Assembly: GCA_037833965.1 (NCBI GenBank)
Contig: AP031355.1
Span: forward strand, 20,113,501-20,177,500
Direction: 5' to 3'
DNA: 64,000 nt
From: Marchantia polymorpha subsp. ruderalis
Taxonomy: Eukaryota; Streptophyta; Marchantiopsida; Marchantiales; Marchantiaceae
Shown here one piece after another: positions 1-12,827 of this stretch (position 1 is its first letter; each line of letters begins with the position of its first letter). The notes under the pieces were generated by a model. The model saw only the letters and a program-made list of their open reading frames with translations, searched no databases and had not been told where the DNA came from. The translations under genes were made by a program, and so were the position numbers.

Positions 1-134
1 TCCATGTCTTCGAATCAGATGCATCGGGGTTGGCTTCCCGGCTCCAGATGTGGCAGTATGGAGACGATGCTGGTTATGATGGCCTTTCGGTGCTAGTTCT
101 CAGATTGTACTTTGCTGCAAAGTTTGTCATCTGA
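1..134 (+). CDS. C-terminal end of an unidentified gene (partial)
   Basis: Reading from base 3, an open frame of 43 codons runs from the window edge to a TGA at 132-134. Its composition looks protein-like (it contains WQYGDDAGYDGLSVLVLRLY and ends AAKFVI) and it sits in DNA richer in GC than what follows. No start or splice acceptor is visible because the frame is cut by the window edge. I do not recognise the family. An AT-rich stretch that could be a 3' UTR follows. It could also be a chance open frame, since 43 codons is short. Confidence 0.3.
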   Translation, partial: HVFESDASGLASRLQMWQYGDDAGYDGLSVLVLRLYFAAKFVI

Positions 135-3100
135 CAGACTCTTTCGGTAAAATTGTATTATTATTGGTGTCATTTCTAATCTGATTGTGTGTATCAGACT
201 TTGCAGAGTGAGATGTTTCAGTGATGTTGGTTGGCTGGTGACTGATCTCCTTGTTCTCGGACCTTTCATTTGTTTTCACGTTGGGCAGTTTCCAGTACTG
301 TAGTTTGTTATCATCATCAATTGCAAGCATAATTTTTTTTCTAGAGAATTTGAAATATGACGTCTGAAAGTTAACAACTTGGAGCTTTGGAACTTTGAAC
401 AGACGTAGTTATCGTAATGTTGACTAGACTAATGTTGACTTCTGTGCACACTCCCAGAGACCACTCTACATGTACATTGTTAGCTATGCTTACGCGTTGG
501 ATCAAGATTCACTAGTATTCCGTTATGCTTTCTCTCAAAATTTTTAAGTAATGCATTGCAGTGTTAAGTGAAAACAGGAGGATGTTTTCTAAATGTACCA
601 TACACGGATTTTAGTGTATTTGGTACCTTTCGATGCATACGTTGAAGTTTATCAAGGAATAACGCAATCCGGAGCCTATATAGATATTGGAAGTACTTCA
701 ATCTTCTGATTTCTTACCTAACCTTTAAGATGTTCGACAATGGACAAGACTGAGCCACTGACGGGTGCCATACAATATAGAGTTTAGCCTGTAAGTATGG
801 GTACAAAATCATACAACTCCGTAAGAGCTTTTTAGTTTTATTATTTGGAGACGTCTTTAACTAACACCATCACTTGAACTGAACTGCCACACTCTGGACC
901 GTGTGTTTCACGTTGCATAGTGCATAGCGGATCAGGACATGAGAGATGGATGCAATACAATTGGTGATTGGGACGAGCTGAAGAGTGACTAGCCCTTGCG
1001 AGCTTGAATCACTGGAATAAACAGTTTTACCGACCCAGGTTCCACTTCAGATTGTGTTGTGCCGGCAACGGTCAGGAAGAAAGTAGGAAGATGCTGCTGG
1101 GCTGCGTGGGGAGAGAACAGCAATCGCGGGGAGAGATCAGTAAAACCATTTTGATCTCAAAAGAGTTCAAATTTTAGAGCTATATTCGCATCAAATGATT
1201 GGATTGTCGCTGAGCCCGCTTGAGATGCCGAGGTTGCTAAGGTGAAAGTGAACTGCCTTTTTGTTCATATTCTCTACAGCCACAATTATCGCCGCAATTA
1301 TCTTTTCTGTCGTATTTGGTCGGATGAATCTATTAAACCTAGAATTTGGTCCCAAGACGAATAATGACAAATTTTCCTAGAATTATCTCCACCTTTTGTC
1401 GATTCTCTAATTGCTGATCAGGCAGCCTAAGTTAATGTGGAGAAAAGCGATACTTTGACTTTGTCCTACTACGCATATCTCACAAACTTAAGACTTGTTC
1501 AAAACCTTAGCACTTCCCAGCTTTGACTCGACAGTGATGAAAATTTGTGGAAGTAGTGGAGGCCTAAAATCGTCTCCGCGCAGGTGGTATATATTTACGG
1601 TTCAAGTCTAACGACTCTTGATTTCGAGATGATGTCTCCAACGTCTGGATGAAGTCATAATGGGGACGGGGAATAACATCAAAATTGGCCAACTCACAGA
1701 AGTGAGCGTTGTCGTGCGTTATAATGTGCCTATTTTGATTATATATTTGCAATCTCAAAGGTTATCACAACACCGACACTATTAACCTGAGGAGGAAAAG
1801 TTTTTCACCGATTTTGTTAAAGTCAACGAATTTAACGACATCATGATATTGTTGTTAGACATCTACAACTTGCAGATGGTTTATATATGACCTTGAAAGA
1901 GAAGACGACCTACAAATCTATGGTGCTTAAAATTAGTGGCCTGCAGTTTCAGCATTCATCTGAAAGTACACGTCTTAACATGAAGCATCAAGTTGCAGGT
2001 AAAGCTCGAAGTGAAAATAGGTGCTGGTCCAAGTAGAAAGACAGTTGCGGCAAAATATGCGGTGGAACTTCAAGTTGCATGACTTATTCTTGACAGCCAA
2101 GTGCACATGAGCATTGCCACCTTCCAAGTATTACTGTAGTCCGACGGCGTTGCTAGAATGAATGTTTGTAGGAGAATCTGTCATGCCCCTGAAAGCAGTA
2201 TAGTGCTTTAGTTAATAAAATGCAGTTGCTCATTTCACTTGTTTTAATGTCTTATTATGACAGGCCAATGAACGAAGACAAAAATATCGTAATGGAAGAC
2301 TTGTCTTGCAACCTTGTGCTTATGGAGAGTAGCGGAGGAGAGGTCATAGGCTTGAATCAAACTATGGGTGAAGTTGAAGAATTACAAGGAGAAGATCTTA
2401 CCGAAATCCCTTCTTGCGTAGTCAGTACTGATATTAGTGGACAGAATGGCTGGCAATATTTGTGGACGTAGAGGTACGAATTCACGAAGCTGCAGTGAGA
2501 TTAAAGTTCTCAGAATACATCATTATATTCTTGAAATATAATCCTTGCCACGTGAAGCGAAGAACTAAGTCTTTGTTGTCCATGTTTCCCACTCTTATCA
2601 ATGCTTTTTCATGGCATTTTTTTCTTCATTCGTTTGATTCTACAGCAATGAACGTTCCCAAGGGGACCCATTGTTTCCTGTACTATTTAACTTTCTCCAA
2701 AGACTGATACAATAATATCATCTCCGATACTTCCAAATCTTTTTTTACCCGTATCAATACTCCAGTAGAAGAGTCCCACATATGACTAAATATGAGCAAA
2801 CGGGTGTTAATTGTGTTACTGTGAAAGAAATTTCACAAAAACCTTGGACCTTGTTGGAAGTAGATCCTGTAAAATTTTACACGATCTACACGTGTCCAAC
2901 AAGTACTACCCCTCGGAATACACTTTACGTAAGAAACTTGGGGAAGAAACATTTGTTTCTGTATTCGTACCTGAGACTTTCCTTTATCTTTAAGAAATCT
3001 CAACCTTTATACCTGCACCAACCATTAACAAAGTAAGGTGAAACACTCTTTCCATTTTCAATGACTGTTATGGATGAACAGGATTATAAATTCTTAGATG

Positions 3101-4380
3101 AAAGATGCATCATGAATGTTAACGAACAAATCTGGACCTTCACTCGTCCTACAGCCAGTAAGGATCACCAGCAATGCTTTGGGTTGATAAATCTTAACAT
3201 TGTCAGGTTCTTTGATCTTTATATAACATTTTCGAGATATTTTGGGACAATCGAATTGGCTATCACATGAGGTTGAAGATTTCTATTCATATCGAAAACA
3301 AGGTTGCAAACACTGCTCAAGTTTGAGTACATCGCATGGGCAATATAGATAACGTTGTCTTAATCCAAAGAAAGCATGTTTTTGCTTCTTTCTAGTTGGC
3401 TGAAAGAACATTTCAACTTCTCTGTAAAGTAACCGAGTCAATCATGCAAATATGCAGCGAGAACTGTTTAGTACGAAAACTGTCATTTAATCTTCAAAAC
3501 GTCATTGGCGTTTTGGCATTTTGCTTTATTAAGACTGTGATAGAGTATAATTAGAACTGTGATAGAGTAAACTTTCCTCACCCAGTATTCCGGACCTACC
3601 AACTACTCATATGCTACGGAGAAGAGAAGATATTTTGACTTTACTTGCTTCGACAACTTCTGTTGTTGAAAGCAAACCAAATTTAAAATACACATGATTC
3701 TCTAATAATCTAGATTGTACACCCTTGTCATACTATAACTCGCCTCGAAATATTGAGCTAATATTTCGAGTCAATAAACTATTGAGGCATTTGTCCAACT
3801 ACATATCGCGTCCAACTACAATATAAAACTAGAGTACACGAAGTGTGGACTTTAGTTCCATTACCATTGTTACTTCTCCTCACACAGCTCCGGAGTGCAT
3901 TGTGGTGCAAGCTTCAAACCGCCAATCACGAGCTGTTTCAAATGCTGCAAATACTGCAAGCCAACTCCAAGGGGAGAGACGAGGCATTGTGAGGCTATTC
4001 TATTTGGATCCGAATACCTGAAAGAGGCCAGGCAATAAACATCAGTGCACTACTACTAATTGATAAAAGTAAATGTCGGATTAGGAAAGGGTGTAAGAGT
4101 TTCTACCTCTGATAATCGATCGATGCTGACAATGTGCCAGCCATATGGGCGAATCATAAAAGAAAAATGAATTCTCGACTCCGACATCCATCTATCTGCA
4201 TACCCAGCAACAAGCTCGTTGCTTTCTTAAATCAACTTAGAGCAGAGCAGTAAAGTCTCCTGGCTATCACAGTTCTGCACATCACACGATAAGGATTAGT
4301 ACAAAGAGATTAGCTCAAAAATCACAAGAAGCTTCCGCAGAATGACACTTTAATCATAAACAGCCCCATGACAACAAATT
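135..4380. other. Intergenic, AT-rich, no supported gene
   Basis: Only short open frames occur here. The longest lie at 2220-2471, 2782-3036 and 3061-3270 on the plus strand. They are 69-84 codons, have no recognisable motif and do not join into a convincing spliced model, although they lie close together and might be exons of an unrecognised transcript. Small structures are present: a near tandem copy of a GTGATAGAGTA-containing segment around 3536-3570 and a perfect inverted repeat at 3744-3770. Confidence 0.4.
3744..3770. repeat. Perfect 11-bp inverted repeat
   Basis: The arms CTCGAAATATT (3744-3754) and AATATTTCGAG (3760-3770) are exact reverse complements around a 5-base spacer. No gene boundary is recognisable next to it, so a role as a terminator or binding site is not supported. 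Confidence 0.7.
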
Positions 4381-4482
4381 AATATTGAGATCGAGAGAGA
4401 GGAGAGACCATTACCGAATTGGACTTCTCCACTCGCCCCATGCAAAACATTCGCCGCCGACTAGCGTTCGCTGCTCAAGCAT

Positions 4483-4664
4483 CCGCTCCGAGAAACGTAA
4501 ACTGAAAGCAATACACAATTACTTTCGCAGTGTCGTCCTCGATGTCAAAATGGAAGAAGGGAAGAGAGAAAATCCGCTCCGAGAAACATTATCTGAAGGC
4601 AATCCACGATCGCCGTCCCAGCCTTGTTCTCGATGCGAAAATGAAGAAAGGAAAAGAGAGCGGA
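4483..4664. repeat. Diverged tandem duplication, period 91 bp
   Basis: Two consecutive units start with CCGCTCCGAGAAAC at 4483 and 4574. They stay alignable to the purine-rich end of each unit (the GAAAATGAAGAAAGG-like segment), with many substitutions. The duplication explains the 104-codon open frame on the plus strand here, which is unlikely to be a gene. The GC-rich character suggests promoter or 5' UTR material, but no gene can be attached to it. Confidence 0.7.
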
Positions 4665-7600
4665 GCAATTTTGTAGCTGTAGCGGTGCGTGCACGGTAAC
4701 GAGGACGAAACGGCATTGGGCTTGGAACTGTTACAGCGGGCTTGGAGCTGTTGGGGAAACTTTACAGGCTTTGGAATTCAAAATCCAGGAGAGCCGATGT
4801 GGAACCTACGATGTTAGCTCCCACAACAGCGAGGAATTCGAATGCACTGGAATGGCTGGCTAGTCAAGATATAGCGGATGAAGCTGCCAGGATATTGCGA
4901 TGCGTCTGTTAAAAGTATCGTGCATCTTACATCATGAAACGGGGAGATATAGCAGTATTCTAGCCCATGTATGTACTGGGCTCTACAATCTTCTCAGATC
5001 CCTTCATTCCTGATGAACTTCTGATCAAGTGTGGATTTGACATTGACACTTGTAATTCCTCGTCAAAATCACTTATAGTTGAATATTACACGCTTGTCTT
5101 CAATACTGGTCATTTGATCAGTTCGGGTCATCTTCTATGGTAACTCGGGAAGTGATACTTTGGTTTCAGCGGCCGTGGAGCAGTTTTAAAATGTGTAGAC
5201 AGTACTTGTAAACTAGGTGGGAGAATTCGGACTGGCCAGATGGCAGCCAAATGCGAGCACAGCAGTTGAAACGAGTGTGATTAGTACTCACGGGTGAGTG
5301 GTTCGGCTTGAATTGAAAGTCGTCAGCAACATATTGAACTGGATTGAGTATGTTTTCTACGGACCTTTCCATGAGCCGGTGACTGGATGTAATGAAGTAC
5401 TAGACCAGTCTCAAGCTTCTAGGGTTTGGGAACTGATAGTGCATATTAAGTTCAGGTCAAACGAGCTAAATTTACCTCAGGTACCATCTTCAGCGACCGC
5501 AAACACATCACCACTTATGCATCGTTGTGAGCTTCAGGAGCCTTGCGAAGAAATCGTCGCATAATTTCCTCATCTGTTCCATTTTGCAACTTAGGTGTCG
5601 CAAAAATCTAACAGTGCCCTCGAAGTTCAAGCCATCGGTTAACGCTGTAAGCAGGTGTTCCGTATCCTGGAGGGAGAGTTCCCCAGCTCCAACAGCAGGA
5701 GTCTTGAGAAAATCGTACTGATGCTTTCAGTCCTGCGAGTTCCAGCAGAGGGTTGAGCCGAATGGAATCACTTGACTCACGCCCTGTCGTTGCCAGATCT
5801 ACTGAGCTCATAAGCTACTGGTTCTTCAACTCGAGCAGATCTTTGCTCACTGTGAACCATTGTTGATAGACTCACGTCCCATTAAAGGCAGCAGAGACGA
5901 ACAAATCGAAGAGAGAAAAGCTCACATCAAACAGATCGAAGATCCTCGCTTCTTCCAAACCTTTCTGACAGTGACATGTTGTAGACATGTCTGGGTACAT
6001 AGTTTACTCCGGATTTTCGCTCTAGTGTCCTCTGAAGTAGCGAAGTTTTGTGAAGAATGGTATCTTCGCAAAACCACAATAATTATCTTGACGGAAGAAA
6101 CGGGCTGGACTAGCAGAAATACACGAAGAACGGATGAGGATCGTTTCATTCAAAAGTGCACATCAGAATTCCACTATAGCCCACTATTTGAATGTAATAT
6201 TTGGCTTCAAAGTTGTGACACTTCCAGAAAATTCATGTTGGCATCTTGTGGTGGCGGTTTATTGCATGAATGGATGAAGGACAATTTTGGCTTGGAATCT
6301 AATTGCTTGGCAGCACTGCTTATTGAATTCCTACTTAAATCATCAGACTTGTGGAATTATGTTGACCTCGGAGTTATTTCAATGCTCTTATTTGAGTTCT
6401 AGCTTATTCTAAAGCTTTTGATGTAACGACTGTTGCATGATTTGAGCGGCGAATAGGATAAAATTCAAATCACGTCTACACTTCCTGGCGGAATGAAGTA
6501 GATCGCAGGTGAAAGTGTTTGCAATCTGTTTGACGAAGAGATTAGTTCAAAAGCAGAATTTCTTTGGCGTAGTGGGAGCTCGGAAGGCATGTGACATCTG
6601 CTTTGTTCCTATGATTGACCAGACTGGATCGCATGGCCCTCAATGTCAAATCTAATCAACTGATCAAATGGTATCGGAGCTGAAGAACTAAAGAAAAAAT
6701 TCTTTAGTTACCCTAAACCATTAAGCCGAGATCCAATGCAAGTCATTGTTGTATTAAATCAAAAGTTCAGACTTGATTGCAGTAAGTTGGGGAAAGAAAT
6801 CATGGCCTTGACACTCAATGTTTCGAGTATATGGACCAACCCGCTGTTACTAGAAACTGGCTTAAAAATAGGTTTTCAATTATTTACTTGTCAGAAAATC
6901 ATTCATTACTTTTCAACTTTGATTGAGTTTGTTTTGGAAAAAAAAGGTGATAGGAATGATCACTTACAAGAAAATTCACTTTAATCACCCCGTAACTTTT
7001 GTGTACCAAGTTTTATTCGGGCGGAGGTCAAAAAACGAAATATCAATGAAGTGTTTTCATAAAATTGTTTCAAGTAAATATTCTAGAAATCTAACTAAGG
7101 TCAGATTGATCTTATTATGCCAGATTCTAAAAGTAGCAAAGGCCAAAGTTGCTATAGCAATAAGCTACAAATGCACAAACTTCTGACCTTAGTGATTTCT
7201 CCTATGAAACGCTTAGAAGAATAATCTGTATATGTACCCAACTAGATACAGAAATCGTAACACGAGGTAACAGAGACACCACAAATACATACAACAAAGG
7301 CGATGCATAAGTTTTCCTCATCACAAGTATTCACTATATAATTGTAAATTTTTTGGATTTTCAAATCTTTCCATTATAGAAAAATTAACATTTCGAACAC
7401 TGATATTTCAAAGAACAAATCATCAACACAAAAAAACATGTTGAACATACAACAGCAAAGATAGAGGCATGTCAATCATAAGAAACATGATATCAAAGGA
7501 ATACAATCCGGGTGTGTACAATTATTCTATTGAAAACATGAATTATTTGAAATTTTAATATTCAATATTCAACTTGAATGAAAACATGCAACATTCAAAT

Positions 7601-9160
7601 ACTGCAATTTTTTGCAATCCAAAAATGTATAGAATTTATACATTTTTTGATCTCATATTTCAACTTTTGAAATGATTTTATTGCCACTTTTGTGCTTGAT
7701 GTCTTCAATTCTTTTGATAATACTTCAAGCTTTAGAAAATTGAAATTATCATATTGCCTCCTTTCTGATTTATTTTGTTTATCTATACATCTTTCAATGT
7801 AACAATTTGATCTAAAATTGATACATTGGGATATTTCATAGTTTGAAATAATTTATTGCTTAGTGTTTTTATTTTTTATGATATATGATTAATATAATCC
7901 AAATATGATTTAAAAACTTACTTCAATTTTTCTTATATAGTAATGCATAGAGAAAAATTCAAATGCTTTTATTCATGAACGCTGTTTTTTGTTTTGAGCA
8001 TATGTAAAATATTCAAAATTTTTGAAAGTAGAAATTATAACTTTGAGTGATCAAAAACTTGATTTCATCAATATCATGCTCACTATGGAGCAAGAAAGTG
8101 AAGTGATTATTGATAGTGTATTTTCAGCACATCATTTGAGTTAATGATAAAATTTGCAAATTTCATTATACTTTAAATTTTAAAAATCAAAGAATAGCAT
8201 TCAAAAAAATTATACTTCAAATATATCATAAAATATCATGCAACGTATAGCTAAAATTTCAACACTTATGTATCATCCGCTTTAGTTGACTAGATGCACA
8301 TGTGCATGAAAAAATACATCAATTGGAGCTGATAATGTACATAAAGTTGTTTGCGCAAAGATCATATCCAGGATCAATATAACTAATAAAATGTTGAATC
8401 ATTTTGAACTAAAATGGAGCATTACATGAAATAGAATAGTTTTGAAAGTTAAAAATAATATTGTGATGCACAAGGATATGCTAAATCTGATGTTTATTGT
8501 GATAATGATGCATGAAATATATATTCCATATCATGCATTGCAGCCCTGGGTTCTGAACCAGCTACTCCTGATCACAGTGGCTCTCTCCAAGTGTCAATCC
8601 AAAAACCTCAACTTAAACTCTTTCCCTTAGGCGTTAGATTTCTTAATAATGTGTTGCAGACTGCAATTCCATGATGGAACAAAAGACTACGTTGAGGGGA
8701 TACCTCAAAGTAATACCAAAATATACCAGAAGTGAGTTATCAACTCACACAAGACTCAGAATAACGCTCGAATGGTGTAACCTACATGCATCTATATAAG
8801 TGGTGAGATGTCGTAGTGGCTTAAAACATGTGGTGACCAATGTGTATTTTATAGAGCTTATTAGCATACATACTTTTTAAACATTTAGTTGTTGAACTTT
8901 AATATTAATCCATGTCTTGGGTTTTTTTGGAACCAATTAATATATAATCTACGTCTTATACTTAATGTAAGTCAATATGTACAATCACCTGGAAGACAGT
9001 AAGTCTTGAAGTGAAAAATTCACATCAAGTGGACTTCTTTTTATGTGTCGTCTCGAAGTCGTAATTAAAATTTAATATCACGAGAGATTGACAAGAAATG
9101 AGACTTCAACTACAAAGAACGTCGGAGGTCAATAGAGAAAAATAAGATAAAGTATAATAA
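4665..9160. other. Intergenic, becoming strongly AT-rich
   Basis: From about 4700 to 6500 the composition is mixed and short open frames occur on both strands. From about 6900 to 9160 it is very AT-rich with frequent stops in all frames. At 6669-6680 a sequence with one difference from the common initiator-tRNA-Met primer binding site of plant Copia elements is present, but I see no LTR or pol remnant beside it. Nothing else is recognisable. Confidence 0.4.
5860..6402 (+). CDS. Unsupported 180-codon open frame
   Basis: This is the longest open frame in the first 9 kb (ATG at 5860, stop ending 6402). The product has a charged N-terminal third (EQIEERKAHIKQIEDP) and a Cys- and aromatic-rich remainder, with no motif I can name. 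There is no antisense gene that would explain the frame as a shadow, and no flanking exon that extends it. It could be a lineage-specific gene, part of a transcribed non-coding region, or chance. I lean toward chance. Confidence 0.15.
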   Translation: MLIDSRPIKGSRDEQIEERKAHIKQIEDPRFFQTFLTVTCCRHVWVHSLLRIFALVSSEVAKFCEEWYLRKTTIIILTEETGWTSRNTRRTDEDRFIQKCTSEFHYSPLFECNIWLQSCDTSRKFMLASCGGGLLHEWMKDNFGLESNCLAALLIEFLLKSSDLWNYVDLGVISMLLFEF

Positions 9161-10620
9161 AATCACCGATTTCTCATGACTAAAGAACGCGAGACAAGGG
9201 AATGCACTGCTTCTACAGCGAACGGTGTATTGACCGTATGGATGACATCACCTCGAGGGCCAAAACATAACGGATCATACCTCGACTTTCGCGCAGAAAA
9301 TACTGCCGGGGCATATTCACGGCGAAAGGCTCCCCACGTTGTCCTATTTGAGCAACAGTATTCTAAGTCTGTGATGATTGGGAAAGGTGCAGTCAGTCCC
9401 AGGCGCTGGGATCCAGTCCACCGCAGTGCATATTCTCCATTATACGAGGTTCGCAATTGACATCCACTCTCCGGCATCGTCCACCAGCATATTCGCGGAT
9501 GGATGCCATCTCCAAACGGGATATGCTGTCCCATCTACCGCTGTTCCGAACGCGGTCGGTCTGCTCTTTCACAGTACATGGCAGAACGGAAAATTCGATT
9601 TCATCCGTTGGTTGCAATCAAATCAGCAGACTGATCACTTTGCGTCTGAAGTGTTGAATTGTGGGGCACGAGGTACCGAAAGCATGAAGGCGATCGAAGT
9701 TAGCGAACTGATCACTGCTCGAGACGGTGACAGTCCGGGACTGCAATCGCACAGACAATGGTCACGTGCCCAAAAGACTTTCGGCCGTGCAATTTTCTCG
9801 GCGCTGTTCTGTCTACTTCAGATAAGATGCGAATGCACGTTCTCGATGCGATCGGCGGTCTATAAGTCGAAGGATTGCTTGACTGCCTGCCTACGCAGTT
9901 GCTGCTAACTTGTCATCACATCCCGTCGCATCGTATCGCATCGACGAAGATATTCGCAGATTCAATTTCATTGGTGCCTGATGTCCTATCTTTTCTCGGG
10001 GAAGCCGCTGCCCTCCAACCGAAGTCTATGAAGGTCATCAGGTGCCTACAGTTATTCCAGTCGGTCGTCGGTCCGAGATCCTCATTCATCCTTCTCTCTC
10101 CGAGTTACTCTTCCATAGAATCCACCGCTTTCTCGCTCGGACACCGGCAGCTGTCGTGTACCGAAGTCAGTACGGTAGTAGACCTCCAGAGTCTCGATCC
10201 GGAAGCCTCCCGGCGAAAAGCGGAAGGAGCGAAATCTTCGCGACCGAGGCACCGAAAAAAGAGACCAATCGAAAAGGCCGCGGCGACGTTCGATCCAAAA
10301 GTTCGATGCCGTTACGTTCGGTCCTGGGGTCAAGAGTTGGACTGGTATGACGGGAGGCCATCGAGCCAGTAAGGACGAAGGAAAGGATTGTGGAATATTC
10401 GAGAGGCCGAGATTCCGTCTCCGCGGTGACCATGTGGCCGCACGAGACGGTGGACCACTGGACCACCGGCGTCAGACCGCGATCGAATCTGTTGTCTGTA
10501 TTCTGTGATTCGGTTATTGGTGCTGTGCCATTAATCATGTCCATGGGACGCGTTGGGGTTCGTCGCTCATTACATACAGTGCCTTCATCTCGACGCTAAA
10601 GATGACCTCTTGTGCTTAAC
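9161..10620. other. GC-richer island without a recognisable product
   Basis: Composition shifts abruptly from AT-rich to near-balanced DNA here. Overlapping open frames of 102-176 codons exist on both strands (plus 9378-9908 and 9875-10372, minus 9163-9534 and 10167-10544). No frame is clearly preferred, none carries a family motif, and the products are rich in Arg and Ser, as expected for random GC-richer sequence. It may be the exon or UTR of an unrecognised or non-coding transcript, or an old transposon. Confidence 0.35.
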
Positions 10621-12827
10621 CAGGTGGAGTTGCAACTGAATCACAATGTCACACGCTTCTGTGGATGCTATTTTCTCCATTTCAACCATGAGCGACATTT
10701 GAGACTTGTGGCGAAGATAGTGTAGAAAATGTTAAAAGTTAGTAGAATATGTAAAATGTTAAAAGTGATCGTCCACGTCGTTATATGAATTTTCTTAGCT
10801 TTCATTTAGAGGAAAACATGTCTCGCAACGAGTAATGGATTGAACTCTCATTATTATTCTGGAATTATTTTTCTGTTTCCAACGAATCAATCCAACTCGC
10901 ATCCCATGAAATAATATGAATGGAGAAAGTAAAGTCATGGTTTCAGGTTCCTTCTGATTCACTCCAAGGAGTAGTGACACCATCCGATATTTTGTCTCCC
11001 TTTTTTCAAAAAGGTCAGCGACTGAAGCAGACCTTTAAGGCAGATGGAAAACTGCAAGAGAGATATAACAGAACCAAAAGAAAGGAACAAGGTTCGATCG
11101 AAGCGCGGCGAAGGATACGGAAAAGAATGAAGAGGGACGAGAAAGCATGGAAACAGGGAACCGGGGTTCCAGGTTCCACCTGGACACCGTACAGAACGGG
11201 GCCTTCCTCAGGCGCCGCATACGCGCCCGCGTCAGGCTGGTGGGCTGGTTGACGGGTTGACGGGAGGCGCAGGGAAAATCTGCAGAACGGGAGGAAGCGC
11301 AGGCCCCACGCCCATTTGGCAGAAGGGCCCTACAGCTCAGCACAAACGCGCAGCAGAGAGAACAGGGCGGGGCGAGAGAAAGCGAGAGGCAGGGCCACAG
11401 GCCGAGGCAGAGGCATAGGCAGGCGCGAGAGGGAGCCGAAGGAAGGAAAGGGCCAGGGATTGGATTGGAGGGAGACGTCTCGCCGGCTTTCCTTCTTTCC
11501 ATCTGCGCTCTTTTTTTCTCTTCCTCCAGTTCAATTCGCCGCATCAAGATTGTGAATTTTCAAGATCTCGCTACGCAGCCGTGGCATTGACCATCTGCAC
11601 CTGTCGTCGGTTTTTTCGAGAGAACTGATTTTCACGGCCTGCTGACAGGTCTGTGCTCAGGCCGGGCTTTAGTTTTCTCATGCTGCGCTGCCTCTGCCAT
11701 TTTGATTTTTCCTTTCTTTCTGTTATTTTTCTGGTCTTGGTTAGCTGGGCAGCCCTTCCTTCAGTTTCGAAACGAGCAGACTCGGGAGAGATATTGCGCT
11801 TCAGGACTAATGGATTCTCGGCGTTTCAGGTGCTGGGACGTCTTGTTATCAGATTTGTACGGGGGTCATCTCTGCGCTACGACGTTCTTGAGAAATTGTT
11901 CGCGAGATGATTTGTTACCTTGGTAGGAGTGAATTGCTCGAAACGCCAAGACCAGGCGTATGCTAGTTGATTTGACAAGTTTCCGGTTGGGTACTGTGGC
12001 CAAAATTAATCAACATTCCGCTTATTTGAAGGAATTGTGAGTATGCTAATCTAGACTTTGAAACCACGTCTTGACATGCAGATTGGAGGTCTGTGTTAGG
12101 CACATGTTTTGGTCTTCGCTGCCGTGTGCCTCTTTGTTCTCTTGATCGAATCGTGATTCTATTAACTGGGCGGAGTGCCCTTTACCTCGAACTCAAGTTT
12201 ACATACCAAGAATTCTAGCTAGAACGGACTCAGACACCTATTGGTCATTGCCGTGGCTTGAGCTTAGAAAGTTCTTGGATGGAGATTTCTTGTATTGCTA
12301 CCTTGGCTGTACATTGAGACCGAAAACAGTTCTAGTGAGCATTACACCAAGACGATATTCTTGATTCCTTAGTGATTACGGTGTCGAGGATCGTCTGAAT
12401 ATAACCCTCGCGCATTTCTTGCCAGTCGTATGCAATTTTTTTGTTGAGTATTGCGGAATACTCTGCCATGCTAGATGCCAGAGGAATTTCAGTAGTTTTC
12501 CTATACATTCTTGGGGTGGAGTGTCGCTACAGTCTAGTTTTGTGACTCAACTACTTCTTCCTTCTTGAACAGGTGCAGAGTCGGTCACGTAAATCATGGG
12601 TACGATATCTCATTCTGCTGAATTGCATAGCAACCCATTGTTGCAGATGTTAGAACGCAGGCCTTGAGAATCATCTCGCGTGCGACATCTCTCCATTCAC
12701 ATATCTATATCCACAGATTACGCCAGTGGAAGACCTCATCCCGTTCCTAGGACCCGAGGTAATCAAAGCTGGAGGATTTCCGGATTTGGCCTCTGTCAGA
12801 GTACAGGGAAGGGTTTAGGAAGTAACT
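10621..12827 (+). promoter_or_regulatory. Probable promoter and 5' UTR region of the CREST-family gene
   Basis: This stretch lies upstream of the first coding exon at 12828. About 11040-11480 is a GC-rich, strongly purine-biased block on the plus strand (runs of GAGAG, AGGCAGGG and similar), often seen in plant 5' UTRs and core promoters. A 170-codon open frame on the opposite strand here is low-complexity Ser/Leu/Cys and is best read as its shadow. Short open frames at 11653-11926 are not convincing. UTR introns are likely, but I cannot fix the transcription start. Confidence 0.35.

Noticed and set aside
5298..5811. Overlapping 64-88 codon frames on both strands
   Set aside because: Short, no motif, no preferred strand.
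11035..11547. 170-codon minus-strand frame upstream of the CREST gene
   Set aside because: Low-complexity Leu/Ser/Cys sequence from a purine-rich block with other frames open as well; better explained as promoter or 5' UTR.
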